From Pedobacter rhizosphaerae (GTDB taxonomy: Bacteria > Bacteroidota > Bacteroidia > Sphingobacteriales > Sphingobacteriaceae), in contig NZ_FOGG01000030.1 of the NCBI RefSeq assembly GCF_900111155.1, positions 1 through 59,731 on the forward strand: a DNA stretch of 59,731 nt. Direction: 5' to 3'. A program made the translations under genes and the position numbers. The notes below the pieces were generated by a model that did no database searches, was not told the origin of the DNA, and worked only from the letters and a program-made list of their open reading frames with translations. This document shows, piece after piece, positions 9,434 to 16,406 of this stretch (position 1 is its first letter; each line of letters begins with the position of its first letter).

Positions 9434-12289
9434 TTATAACTTAACACTTAGATTTAAACCATAAGAACGCACTGGCGGTACACCACCAAGCTCCATACCT
9501 GGAAAAGTTGCATTGTAACTCGATTCGGGGTCTATGTTATCCGTTTTCTTCATTAAGATGAATAGGTTACGACCAACAAAACTGAGGTTTAAGCCCTTTA
9601 TTTTATTATTGAAAAGTTTAGCAGGGAAATTATATCCCAATACCAGTTGCCTGAATTTGATAAAGCTTGCATCTTGTACAAATTGCTTGGAAACATTATT
9701 GGCATAGGTAGTGTAATAATTAGCGGCATTGATACCCAGGGCATCACGGTTTTCTAAGGTGGCTTGATGTAAACCAAAAACATATCCATAATAATCAGTA
9801 GCCGAAAATATTTTACCACCCCATTTACCATCTATCAGGAAGGAAAGATTTACGCCTTTGTAGCTGAACTCGTTATTCCAGCCTGCTGTCCATTTGCTGT
9901 AAGCCGATCCATAAGCTTTCAGTTCGCCTCTTTCGGGCGCGCCATTGGTATCTTTTAATATGTTGCCATTAGCGTCATATTTAAAATCGTAAGCCATAAC
10001 CTGACCTGCAGCCATGCCACCAATGTTCTGTAAGAAACCTACATTACTTCTTGATGTAGCCAATAACTGCGAAGCTGTTCCGGGTGCTAACGTAATTACT
10101 TTGTTATCGTTATATGAACCATTTATGCTGGATGTCCAGCTGAAATCTTTAGCTTTTAAAATCACGCCCGAGACCAAAGCTTCGACCCCTTTATTTTGAA
10201 GCTCTCCAATATTTAGGGTTGCACCACTATATCCTGTTGTGGTAGAGGTAGGTACATCCAAAATCTCATCACTTGATTTTTTACTATACCAGGTTAAATC
10301 TAAATTTAACCGGTCGCCAAAAAGGCGCATCTCCGTACCTACTTCAAACTCTTCGGCTTTAGAAGCAAACAGACTTGGGTTTGGAATAGAGGAGTTCACA
10401 ATATTACCTATCGGACTGCCATTGATGGTTTCACTTCTTAAGTTATAATACAATTGGGTTTTAAAAGGTAGTGCCCCTTGCCCTACTACTGCATAACCTG
10501 CTCTTAATTTACCGAAGCTTAAGAAAGAAGGTTTCCAAAGCTCACTAAAAACAAATGAACCGCTGATGGCAGGATAAAACACACTTAATTTATTGTCTCT
10601 TCCTGGAGTAGCCAAAGTAGAAAACCAGTCACTTCTACCGCTACCTGTTAAATATAAGATGTCTTTATAGGTAATTTCTAATGTACCATAAACAGATTGA
10701 ACTTCCTGATCGCTTTGGGTAACGCTTACGGTTTTGCCGCCGGTATTAGACAGGGTGTAAACGCCTGGAATTTGGAAAGATCCACCTTGGTTTGTGGTTT
10801 GACTTACTTTTGTACGGCGGTAACTGGCCCCAATATTTGGAGTAATAGAAATTTCGTCTACTTTGAAGCTTTTACCAATTAAACCATCTACGTTAATGTC
10901 GGAAAAATTAGTGAGCTGCTCGGTAAATCCTCCATCTAAATCGTAGGCCGTTCCAGATGGTGTAACCCCCAGATACGTTTCATTGTAGGCATCCCTACCT
11001 GCTCTTAATTGTAAAAATAATCCATTATCAAAAGTATACTTGGCATTGGCCGAACTCAATAAACGGTCTTTCTTGGTGTTATGAATAAATTCATAAGCGG
11101 CAAACCAGGGATTGGTTGCATAAGGGTTACCTGTATTGTATAAAATTTCATTCCCCTTGGCATCTTTCCAGGGTTCAAGATCTTTGATATTAATACTTGT
11201 AGGTAAGAAAGCAGCATTATAGTTAGCATTTCCGGCACCATCTGATACCATCGGGCGATTTTTAGCCTGTTCTAAAATGTAGTTAAAGCGGGCATCAATT
11301 ACTAACCTCTTAATGGGATCTAATGTTGCAGATAAGGTAAAGTTTTGTCTATTTAAACCTGAATTAGGTACAACTGAATTGTTATGTAAATCACTTCCCG
11401 AAACCCGGATTACCCCTCCTTCGAAGGTTTTATTCAAGGCCAGGGTGTTGGTAAATGTATTTCCTGTTCTGTAGAAATTCTCAATATTATCTTTCTGAGC
11501 GGTGTAGGGTCTGCTCACTCCATCAAACTGAATTACATTTGAGCCATCCAGTTTTGCCCCCCAGCTTGAACCACCGGTTGAAGCAGCCGCCAGTTGCGTG
11601 GTTGGTTTTTGTCCGTTTGTTCCCTGACCGTAGATGTATTGCCAATCGGTTCTATCCATTACCTGTTCGCCAACATAGTTGCTATTGAATTCAATGCTAT
11701 TGCCTTTTCCGCTTTTGGTGGTAATTAAAATTACGCCTCCTTTTGCACGATAACCATATAAAGCGGCTGCCGCAGCGCCCTTAAGTACAGAAATACTCTC
11801 AATATCATCAGGATTTAGGTTGCTGATGGCATCTCCCCTATCTGGCGCATTGTCATATTGCCCACCAGAGTTCCCTACAGAATTAGCGCTGAAACGTCCA
11901 ACAGGCTCGCTTTCCATCGGAACGCCATTAATCACATACAATGGCTGGCTACTTTGACCCAAACTGGAAACGCCGCGAATGGTTACGCTCGTTGCTGCAC
12001 CGGCACCGCCCGAAGTAGAACTCACATCCAAACCGGCTACCTTACCCACCAAAGAGTTTAGTACATTATTTTCTCTGGCCTGGGTTAGGGTCTCCCCTGC
12101 TACCTGAGTTACAGAATATCCTAATGCCCTGCGCTCCTTCTTAATACCTAATGCAGTAACCACAACTTCAGTTAGTTGCTTGGTATCTTCTGTTAAAACA
12201 ATGTTGATAATGGCCTGGCTGCCAATGGCTACTTCTTTAGTTTGAAAGCCCGCATAAGAAAATAACCAAAATTGCATTTTCAGGCGCAT
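9434..12289 (-). CDS. 3' fragment of the frameshifted SusC receptor (plug and barrel)
   Basis: The frame is open for 951 codons, but its first ATG (12289) gives MRLKMQFWLF, which is the out-of-frame reading of the domain above and not a signal peptide. Real homology begins at SYAGFQTKEV. It carries the TonB box, the plug (VAGLDVSSTSGGAGAATSVTIRG and SVLKGAAAAALYG) and a complete barrel. Without the 5' part the product could not be exported, so function depends on whether the frameshift is real. Confidence 0.75.
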   Translation of the reverse strand: MRLKMQFWLFSYAGFQTKEVAIGSQAIINIVLTEDTKQLTEVVVTALGIKKERRALGYSVTQVAGETLTQARENNVLNSLVGKVAGLDVSSTSGGAGAATSVTIRGVSSLGQSSQPLYVINGVPMESEPVGRFSANSVGNSGGQYDNAPDRGDAISNLNPDDIESISVLKGAAAAALYGYRAKGGVILITTKSGKGNSIEFNSNYVGEQVMDRTDWQYIYGQGTNGQKPTTQLAAASTGGSSWGAKLDGSNVIQFDGVSRPYTAQKDNIENFYRTGNTFTNTLALNKTFEGGVIRVSGSDLHNNSVVPNSGLNRQNFTLSATLDPIKRLVIDARFNYILEQAKNRPMVSDGAGNANYNAAFLPTSINIKDLEPWKDAKGNEILYNTGNPYATNPWFAAYEFIHNTKKDRLLSSANAKYTFDNGLFLQLRAGRDAYNETYLGVTPSGTAYDLDGGFTEQLTNFSDINVDGLIGKSFKVDEISITPNIGASYRRTKVSQTTNQGGSFQIPGVYTLSNTGGKTVSVTQSDQEVQSVYGTLEITYKDILYLTGSGRSDWFSTLATPGRDNKLSVFYPAISGSFVFSELWKPSFLSFGKLRAGYAVVGQGALPFKTQLYYNLRSETINGSPIGNIVNSSIPNPSLFASKAEEFEVGTEMRLFGDRLNLDLTWYSKKSSDEILDVPTSTTTGYSGATLNIGELQNKGVEALVSGVILKAKDFSWTSSINGSYNDNKVITLAPGTASQLLATSRSNVGFLQNIGGMAAGQVMAYDFKYDANGNILKDTNGAPERGELKAYGSAYSKWTAGWNNEFSYKGVNLSFLIDGKWGGKIFSATDYYGYVFGLHQATLENRDALGINAANYYTTYANNVSKQFVQDASFIKFRQLVLGYNFPAKLFNNKIKGLNLSFVGRNLFILMKKTDNIDPESSYNATFPGMELGGVPPVRSYGLNLSVKL

Positions 12290-12776
12290 TCAGGCTAAAT
12301 TTTCCATTTATATCTGTAGAAGTACCTACACCAGTACCTTTAACCCTCACCGTTGCCCCGGGTAAAACGCCACCAAGCGGATCTTTTACAGTCCCCGTAA
12401 TGGGTACTTCCTTATTTCTGCTAATGACAATTAATCCTCCATCGGAAACTGAATATTTTAGGTTCGTTCTATTCAATATGGCCGATAAAACTTCTGTAAC
12501 AGGTGTATTGGTTACGGTTATACTTACATCCTTATTAATGGGAACATAAGTAGAACTATACACAAAATGGTAACTGCTTTGCTGTTCGATAATCTGTAAT
12601 ACCTTCGCCAACTTCGTTTTCTTCACATCAAGCGAAATCTTCTCTTGCGAGAAAACGGATGCCGAAACGTTGAGGCAGGTAATGAACACCACAATACAGG
12701 CTAGTTTCATTAGCATGATGAATTTTAAGAGCCTCCTATAGCTAGAACGCTCTTGCAGTAAGTAATAATAAATCAT
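12237..12776 (-). CDS. 5' fragment of the frameshifted SusC receptor (signal peptide, STN, start of CarboxypepD_reg-like domain)
   Basis: This frame encodes about 179 residues from the preferred start at 12776, or 199 from the in-frame ATG at 12836. It contains a long basic/hydrophobic signal region, an STN domain (EKISLDVKKTKLAKVLQIIEQ through GGLIVISR) and PITGTVKDPLGGVLPGATVRVKG. After LVI the frame shifts and stops within six codons. If translated as it stands it would give a secreted STN fragment with no barrel. Confidence 0.7.
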   Translation of the reverse strand: MIYYYLLQERSSYRRLLKFIMLMKLACIVVFITCLNVSASVFSQEKISLDVKKTKLAKVLQIIEQQSSYHFVYSSTYVPINKDVSITVTNTPVTEVLSAILNRTNLKYSVSDGGLIVISRNKEVPITGTVKDPLGGVLPGATVRVKGTGVGTSTDINGKFSLNAPENAILVIFLCGLSN

Positions 12777-12894
12777 ATTTTTGTTTTTTTGGTTGCAAAG
12801 TTCTTGGCAGCAATCTGTTCGCGCATAAACTGCCATTAATTAATCAGAAAGAAATCTTAAGGGCGGTGCGCCAACACCGTCCTTTTTCGCCTTT

Positions 12895-13959
12895 CTATTT
12901 AGAAATGATTACCTGGTTTCCTTTTATTTCATATTTAAAATATTCTACTTTTTGTAATGCCGATAAGGCTTGATTAATAGTTTCATTGCTGAATGTTGCT
13001 GTAAAACGGTACTTTTCTATTTCGGCATCCTTAAACCTGATCTCTACGTTATACCATTTTTCCAGTACGCCTTTAATTTCATCGAAATTCTGATCATAAA
13101 TCTCTATCCGGTTTTTTGTCCAGGCTGTTTCTACGATCGTGCTATCTTTAATTAAGGTATAGTGGTTAATAGAAATTTCGGGGTGAACCACTTTTGGCTT
13201 TATCGCCTTGGGCTTATTGATGATGGGTTCTGTTTTATAAAAAGTAACCTTCTGACTAGGTTTTAGCGTGATGATTCCTCCATTACCATTTACGGCTTCC
13301 ATGGTAATTAATCCACGAATGAGTGTAGCTTCCGAACTTACTTCATCTGGATAGGCCTTAACATTAAATGCTGTTCCCAAAACATTGATATTGAAATCGG
13401 TTGTTCCCACCTTGAAGGGCTTATCTTTATTATGGGTTACATCAAAATAAGCCTCTCCCTTTAAGTTTACTTCTCTACAGGTCACATTGAATTCTTTACC
13501 AATTGAAAGGGTACTTTTTGCATTGAGTAATACCACCGAGCCATCGGGCAGGGTAATTTTCTTTCTTTCGCCACTTCTGGTAGTAAATACCTTTGCCTCA
13601 CTGGTATTCAAAGATGCAGGCTCAAGTGAATAATAGCGATACAAAAAAGTGATGGCTACTAAAACGATGATTGCTGCAGCAATCTTTAACCATAATTTAT
13701 TATCCTGTAATTTAGATATTTTAGCAACGGGCAGAATATTTTCCTTCCTGTTTTCCAATTGTATATTTAACGGACGCTTATTTCCGCTCAGAATAAAATA
13801 AAGCCGCTTGGCTTCTCTTATTGTATTCTGCTGTTCTGGATGGGCATTTACATATTTCTCCCAATATTCAATGCACAACTTGTCGGTACCTGCGCAATAC
13901 TGCTGAAAGGTACTATCGACAAGAAAATCTTCGGCATTGAATTTACTTCTATCAACCAT
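12895..13959 (-). CDS. FecR-family anti-sigma factor
   Basis: The 354-residue protein has a cytoplasmic N-terminal part (about 1-88), one transmembrane helix (about 91-110), a periplasmic FecR domain beginning near the block TRSGERKKITLPDGSVVLLNA, and a C-terminal STN-like/DUF4974 domain (last 70-80 residues, ending ALSALQKVEYFKYEIKGNQV). Known relatives hold an ECF sigma factor at the membrane and release it when the partner TonB receptor's STN domain signals substrate. The STN receptor is the next gene downstream, 118 bp away from its preferred start, which supports that pairing. The cognate sigma factor lies upstream beyond a repeat array. The ATG at 13959 follows a plausible A/T-rich leader. 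Confidence 0.92.
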   Translation of the reverse strand: MVDRSKFNAEDFLVDSTFQQYCAGTDKLCIEYWEKYVNAHPEQQNTIREAKRLYFILSGNKRPLNIQLENRKENILPVAKISKLQDNKLWLKIAAAIIVLVAITFLYRYYSLEPASLNTSEAKVFTTRSGERKKITLPDGSVVLLNAKSTLSIGKEFNVTCREVNLKGEAYFDVTHNKDKPFKVGTTDFNINVLGTAFNVKAYPDEVSSEATLIRGLITMEAVNGNGGIITLKPSQKVTFYKTEPIINKPKAIKPKVVHPEISINHYTLIKDSTIVETAWTKNRIEIYDQNFDEIKGVLEKWYNVEIRFKDAEIEKYRFTATFSNETINQALSALQKVEYFKYEIKGNQVIISK

Positions 13960-14104
13960 TTGTAAACTGTCTTTTATATAACAGTGTCCAAAAGCTTAAC
14001 TTTTTCCTAAGAAAATTTTAACTTTTTTTTAACTAACAGCATTTATGGGAAATAAACAGATCCTAAATGATTGTTTTATCTGGTGTAAGGGTATCCTGGC
14101 TAGC

Positions 14105-14412
14105 TATACCCTGATCTTAGCGTATCGCTAAGAACCTTTAAAAGTTTTATCTAAAACACAGAAAAGTCGTAGCGAGACGCTACCAATGCTATTAAGTTAA
14201 GGAGAAAACTAAAATGTATTGTCATCCTGAGCCTGTCGAAGGGCAATTCATTTTAGTTATACCCTGGTCTTAGCGTCTCGCTAAGAACCTAAAAAAGTTT
14301 TATCTAAAATACACAAAAGTCGTAGCGAGACGCTACCAATGCTATTAACTTAAGGAGAAAACTAAAATGTATTGTCAATCCTGAGCCTGTCGAAGGGCAA
14401 TTCATTTTAGTT
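14105..14412. repeat. Two tandem ~153-bp repeat units with internal inverted repeats
   Basis: Unit 1 (about 14105-14257) and unit 2 (about 14258-14412) share the order: CTTAGCGT-TCGCTAAG hairpin, AGTTTTATCTAAAA, GTCGTAGCGAGACGCTACC, AATGCTATTAA-TTAAGGAGA, CCTGAGCCTGTCGAAGGGCA, TTCATTTTAGTT. A reverse-orientation remnant of the same pieces follows at about 14430-14500 (GTCTTCGACGAGCTCAG, then CTTAACTTAATAGCATTGG), and a third partial AGTCGTAGCGAGATGCTAC lies at about 14537-14555. The CCTGAGCYTGTCGAAGG core recurs at 59.2-59.3 kb. Confidence 0.85.
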
Positions 14413-14567
14413 TTCGACTTATTAAGAAGGTCTTCGACGAGCTCAGACTGACACCATTTTGCTTAACTTAATAGCATTGGAGACGCTACAACAAGGGTAG
14501 GCATTGGAGACGCTACACTAGGGTAAAACACACAAAAGTCGTAGCGAGATGCTACAACTAGGATAGT

Positions 14568-14633
14568 GCGTGAGCAAATCAACCATGGTCCATGGCCTTC
14601 GCATCTGATGCGTGAGCAAATCAACCATGGTCC
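14568..14633. repeat. Two direct copies of a 24-bp motif
   Basis: GCGTGAGCAAATCAACCATG followed by GTCC occurs at 14568-14591 and again at 14610-14633, period 42 bp. The second copy runs into the sigma-gene terminator hairpin. Confidence 0.8.
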
Positions 14634-14653
14634 GTGGGTCACGGACCATGGTT
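14623..14653 (-). terminator. Perfect 14-bp hairpin at the end of the ECF sigma gene
   Basis: AACCATGGTCCGTG (14623-14636) pairs exactly with 14640-14653 across a 3-nt loop. The stem overlaps the first two bases of the sigma stop codon as seen on the plus strand, so it forms directly at the end of the message. It lacks a long T run and could act as an mRNA-stabilising or weak termination element. Confidence 0.6.
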
Positions 14654-15206
14654 AAGCATTAAATTCTTTTCTTAGAATTTTGAGTGCATCATAAATGGTA
14701 TTGTAGGCCGTTTTAATGGTTTGGCTGGTTTGCTCAGCAATCTGTTCGTAGCTTAAGCCCTCGAAAAATTTGAGGTGAATCAGTTGCTTTTGTCTAAAGG
14801 TGAGTTTCTCTAAAGCTGTTTTCAGCTGGTGCCTTACAAGTTCATCGCTTTGCACCTTAACGATAAATTCCTCGTAACTCATTTCCATCCAATCGCCCTC
14901 TGCGCCCGCATTAAAAAGCGCATCGTTTATTTTGCGTTTGCGCTCCATAATCCGCAATAATTTGCGCTTTAAAAATGTGCGGAGATAGGCCTCTACATTA
15001 TCTACCCGGTTAAGAGATTCGTGTTTTTCCCATATTGTGGTAAAAACCTGATCTGTAGCCTCGCTAGAAATATCGGCATCGGCACAAACCCTGATTCCAA
15101 AATTGACTAATGGATAATAAAGTTCCTTATAAAGATCGAAAAAAGCATCTTTATCACTTATACGTAAACGTTCCCACAATAAGTGGTGCGACAGTTTGCT
15201 TTGCAT
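14652..15206 (-). CDS. ECF-family RNA polymerase sigma factor
   Basis: The 184-residue product has the two-domain layout of a minimal sigma factor: a region-2 helical block (FFDLYKELYYPLVNFGIRVC ... ATDQVFTTIWEKHESL, about 18-75) and a region-4 helix-turn-helix (LEKLTFRQKQLIHLKFFEGL ... YEQIAEQTSQTIKTAYNTIY, about 128-175). It probably directs transcription of the anti-sigma/STN-receptor/SusD-like genes downstream (14.0-7.8 kb) when released from the FecR protein. The usual adjacency of sigma and anti-sigma is broken here by 692 bp of repeats. The ATG at 15206 gives the typical family length. Confidence 0.92.
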   Translation of the reverse strand: MQSKLSHHLLWERLRISDKDAFFDLYKELYYPLVNFGIRVCADADISSEATDQVFTTIWEKHESLNRVDNVEAYLRTFLKRKLLRIMERKRKINDALFNAGAEGDWMEMSYEEFIVKVQSDELVRHQLKTALEKLTFRQKQLIHLKFFEGLSYEQIAEQTSQTIKTAYNTIYDALKILRKEFNA

Positions 15207-15267
15207 GTAATCGGTTAGGGATAATCACAATGATAAATAAAAACTTGCTGAATTGAATGGCAAATGG

Positions 15268-16125
15268 CTATTTAATTCCCATCATCAAGTTGGCTCCACC
15301 GGCTTGTGTGGTTGGAAGTGTACCGTTCCATTTTTGTATCCACTGCTGCTGGATCAGCAATGGGGTTAAAGATTGCTGTCTCAACCTGTTGGCTTCCGAT
15401 TCTGCCTTTGCCTTAATCAATAAGGCCTGAGCCTCTCCATTTGCTGTTGCCACTTTAACTTTGGCCTCGGCTTCTGCTTGCTTGGCTTCATTTTCGGCCT
15501 TTAGTCTTGCCTGAATTGAAGCATTTTTTTCATCGATCATCTTTCTTAAACTTTCTGGTGGCGTAATGGCCGAAGTAAGCTGATCGTACACAAAACCATC
15601 TTTATTTAAATTTTTGGAAAGCAACAATTGAATTTTATCTTCAAAACGCTCCCGATTTGACATCACCGAATCGGAGGTAAATGAATTGGCAACAATGCGA
15701 TAGGCATCGTATATGGTATTGCGCATAAATTGTTGTTCAATTTCGTTTAGCGGCTTTCTATACTGGCGATAAATTTGAGGTACCATTGCCGGATTAACAT
15801 GGTAATTTAGTTTCGGATCCACCTTAAACTCTGCTGCATCCCGAGTAGTAACTACAAATGGATCATAATCTACCGATTGCGTAAAAGTTGGAAACTCCAC
15901 AATTTTTGTGGTCCAGGTATTATACCACACTCTACCGGTAACAATGGTAATATTATCTACCCCTCTGTCAGAACCATAGAGATTAATTTTGATCCCCACG
16001 TTTCCGGCATCAATGTTTTCGAAGGTAAAAGGTTGAACAAACCAAACGATGATTACCACAATGGCAATGATGCCAATTCTACCAAATTTTTTAAACCAGT
16101 TACCAGAAGGGGTATTGTATTCCAT
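15268..16125 (-). CDS. SPFH/band-7 (prohibitin-like) membrane protein
   Basis: A single N-terminal transmembrane helix (about residues 16-33) is followed by a band-7/SPFH domain (about 35-195, VQPFTFENIDAGNVGIKINL ... VDPKLNYHV) and a charged Ala/Glu/Lys-rich coiled coil (about 200-250: EAKQAEAEAKVKVATANGEA). This layout matches prohibitin-type SPFH proteins, which form large oligomeric rings at the membrane and scaffold proteases or other membrane proteins. The gene starts 5 bp after the stop of a 59-codon membrane-protein gene on the same strand, so the two are very probably co-transcribed. Its 285-residue length is normal. Confidence 0.9.
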   Translation of the reverse strand: MEYNTPSGNWFKKFGRIGIIAIVVIIVWFVQPFTFENIDAGNVGIKINLYGSDRGVDNITIVTGRVWYNTWTTKIVEFPTFTQSVDYDPFVVTTRDAAEFKVDPKLNYHVNPAMVPQIYRQYRKPLNEIEQQFMRNTIYDAYRIVANSFTSDSVMSNRERFEDKIQLLLSKNLNKDGFVYDQLTSAITPPESLRKMIDEKNASIQARLKAENEAKQAEAEAKVKVATANGEAQALLIKAKAESEANRLRQQSLTPLLIQQQWIQKWNGTLPTTQAGGANLMMGIK

Positions 16126-16130
16126 GAGTG

Positions 16131-16310
16131 TTACTTTAAGATATTTCTAAATAGGTGTTTTACAGGTTTGATTAGTATCCATACGGCAACCACTACTAAT
16201 GTAAGTCCTGCTGCTACGTATAAATTCGAAGGTCTATCTATAAAACCTACTGCCACTGTTAAAAGTACAATGGCAACTAGAATTCTTAAAATGACTTGGA
16301 GCGTAGGCAT
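16131..16310 (-). CDS. Small 59-residue membrane protein, two predicted helices
   Basis: An ATG at 16310 opens a 59-codon frame ending in TAA at 16131-16133. The product has two hydrophobic stretches (about residues 5-22 and 30-48) joined by a short loop GFIDRPSNLY, and a basic end (KPVKHLFRNILK), consistent with a small integral inner-membrane protein. I do not recognise a family. The stop lies 5 bp before the start of the SPFH gene, so it is most likely the first gene of that operon and may be a partner or modulator of the SPFH ring. A longer plus-strand frame across the same bases lacks protein-like composition. Confidence rests on the tight spacing and the membrane pattern. Confidence 0.7.
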   Translation of the reverse strand: MPTLQVILRILVAIVLLTVAVGFIDRPSNLYVAAGLTLVVVAVWILIKPVKHLFRNILK

Positions 16311-16406
16311 TGGTTAGTTTGATGGTTACAATTGTAATAATACCAAGATTAAGCTGAATCTGCAAATTCAAACCAACAAAACAATCTCCGTTGCCATTTA
16401 AAGCCA

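Larger units (their letters stand above)
9434..12776 (-). pseudogene. STN-type SusC/TonB-dependent receptor, interrupted by a +1 frameshift
   Basis: Two overlapping frames make one receptor of about 1110 residues. The 5' frame holds a signal peptide, an STN domain and the start of a carboxypeptidase-D-regulatory-like domain. The 3' frame continues that domain at SYAGFQTKEVAIG, then a TonB box LTEVVVTALG, the plug and the 22-strand barrel ending in a C-terminal SYGLNLSVKL. The break is near 12258-12266: on the minus strand a TTTT run would give LVISYAGF in one continuous frame if it had three T. The STN domain implies signalling to the FecR anti-sigma encoded upstream. It may be a genuine pseudogene, a sequencing error or, less likely, a recoded gene. 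The start at 12776 is preferred to 12836 because it follows an A-rich region and directly precedes the signal peptide. Confidence 0.85.
13960..14651. other. 692-bp gene-free spacer between anti-sigma and sigma genes, filled with repeats
   Basis: No open frame of note lies here. From 14105 onwards it is composed of repeated blocks (annotated separately), including CGTAGCGAGACGCTAC-type inverted repeats and the CCTGAGCCTGTCGAAGG element. The left 140 bp (13960-14100) are AT-rich and must contain the FecR promoter if that gene is transcribed separately. Confidence 0.6.

Noticed and set aside
12237..12289. Programmed ribosomal frameshift in the SusC gene
   Set aside because: No stimulatory structure or known slippery motif stands out, and removing one base from a homopolymer restores a perfect domain, which fits mutation or sequencing error better.
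14105..14412. Possible CRISPR array or tandem structural-RNA genes
   Set aside because: Only two long units, with near-identical sequence throughout and inverted fragments, which suggests duplication of a repeat element.
15877..16317. 146-codon plus-strand frame
   Set aside because: It is antisense to the SPFH gene and the 59-codon membrane-protein gene, both of which have far better protein features.
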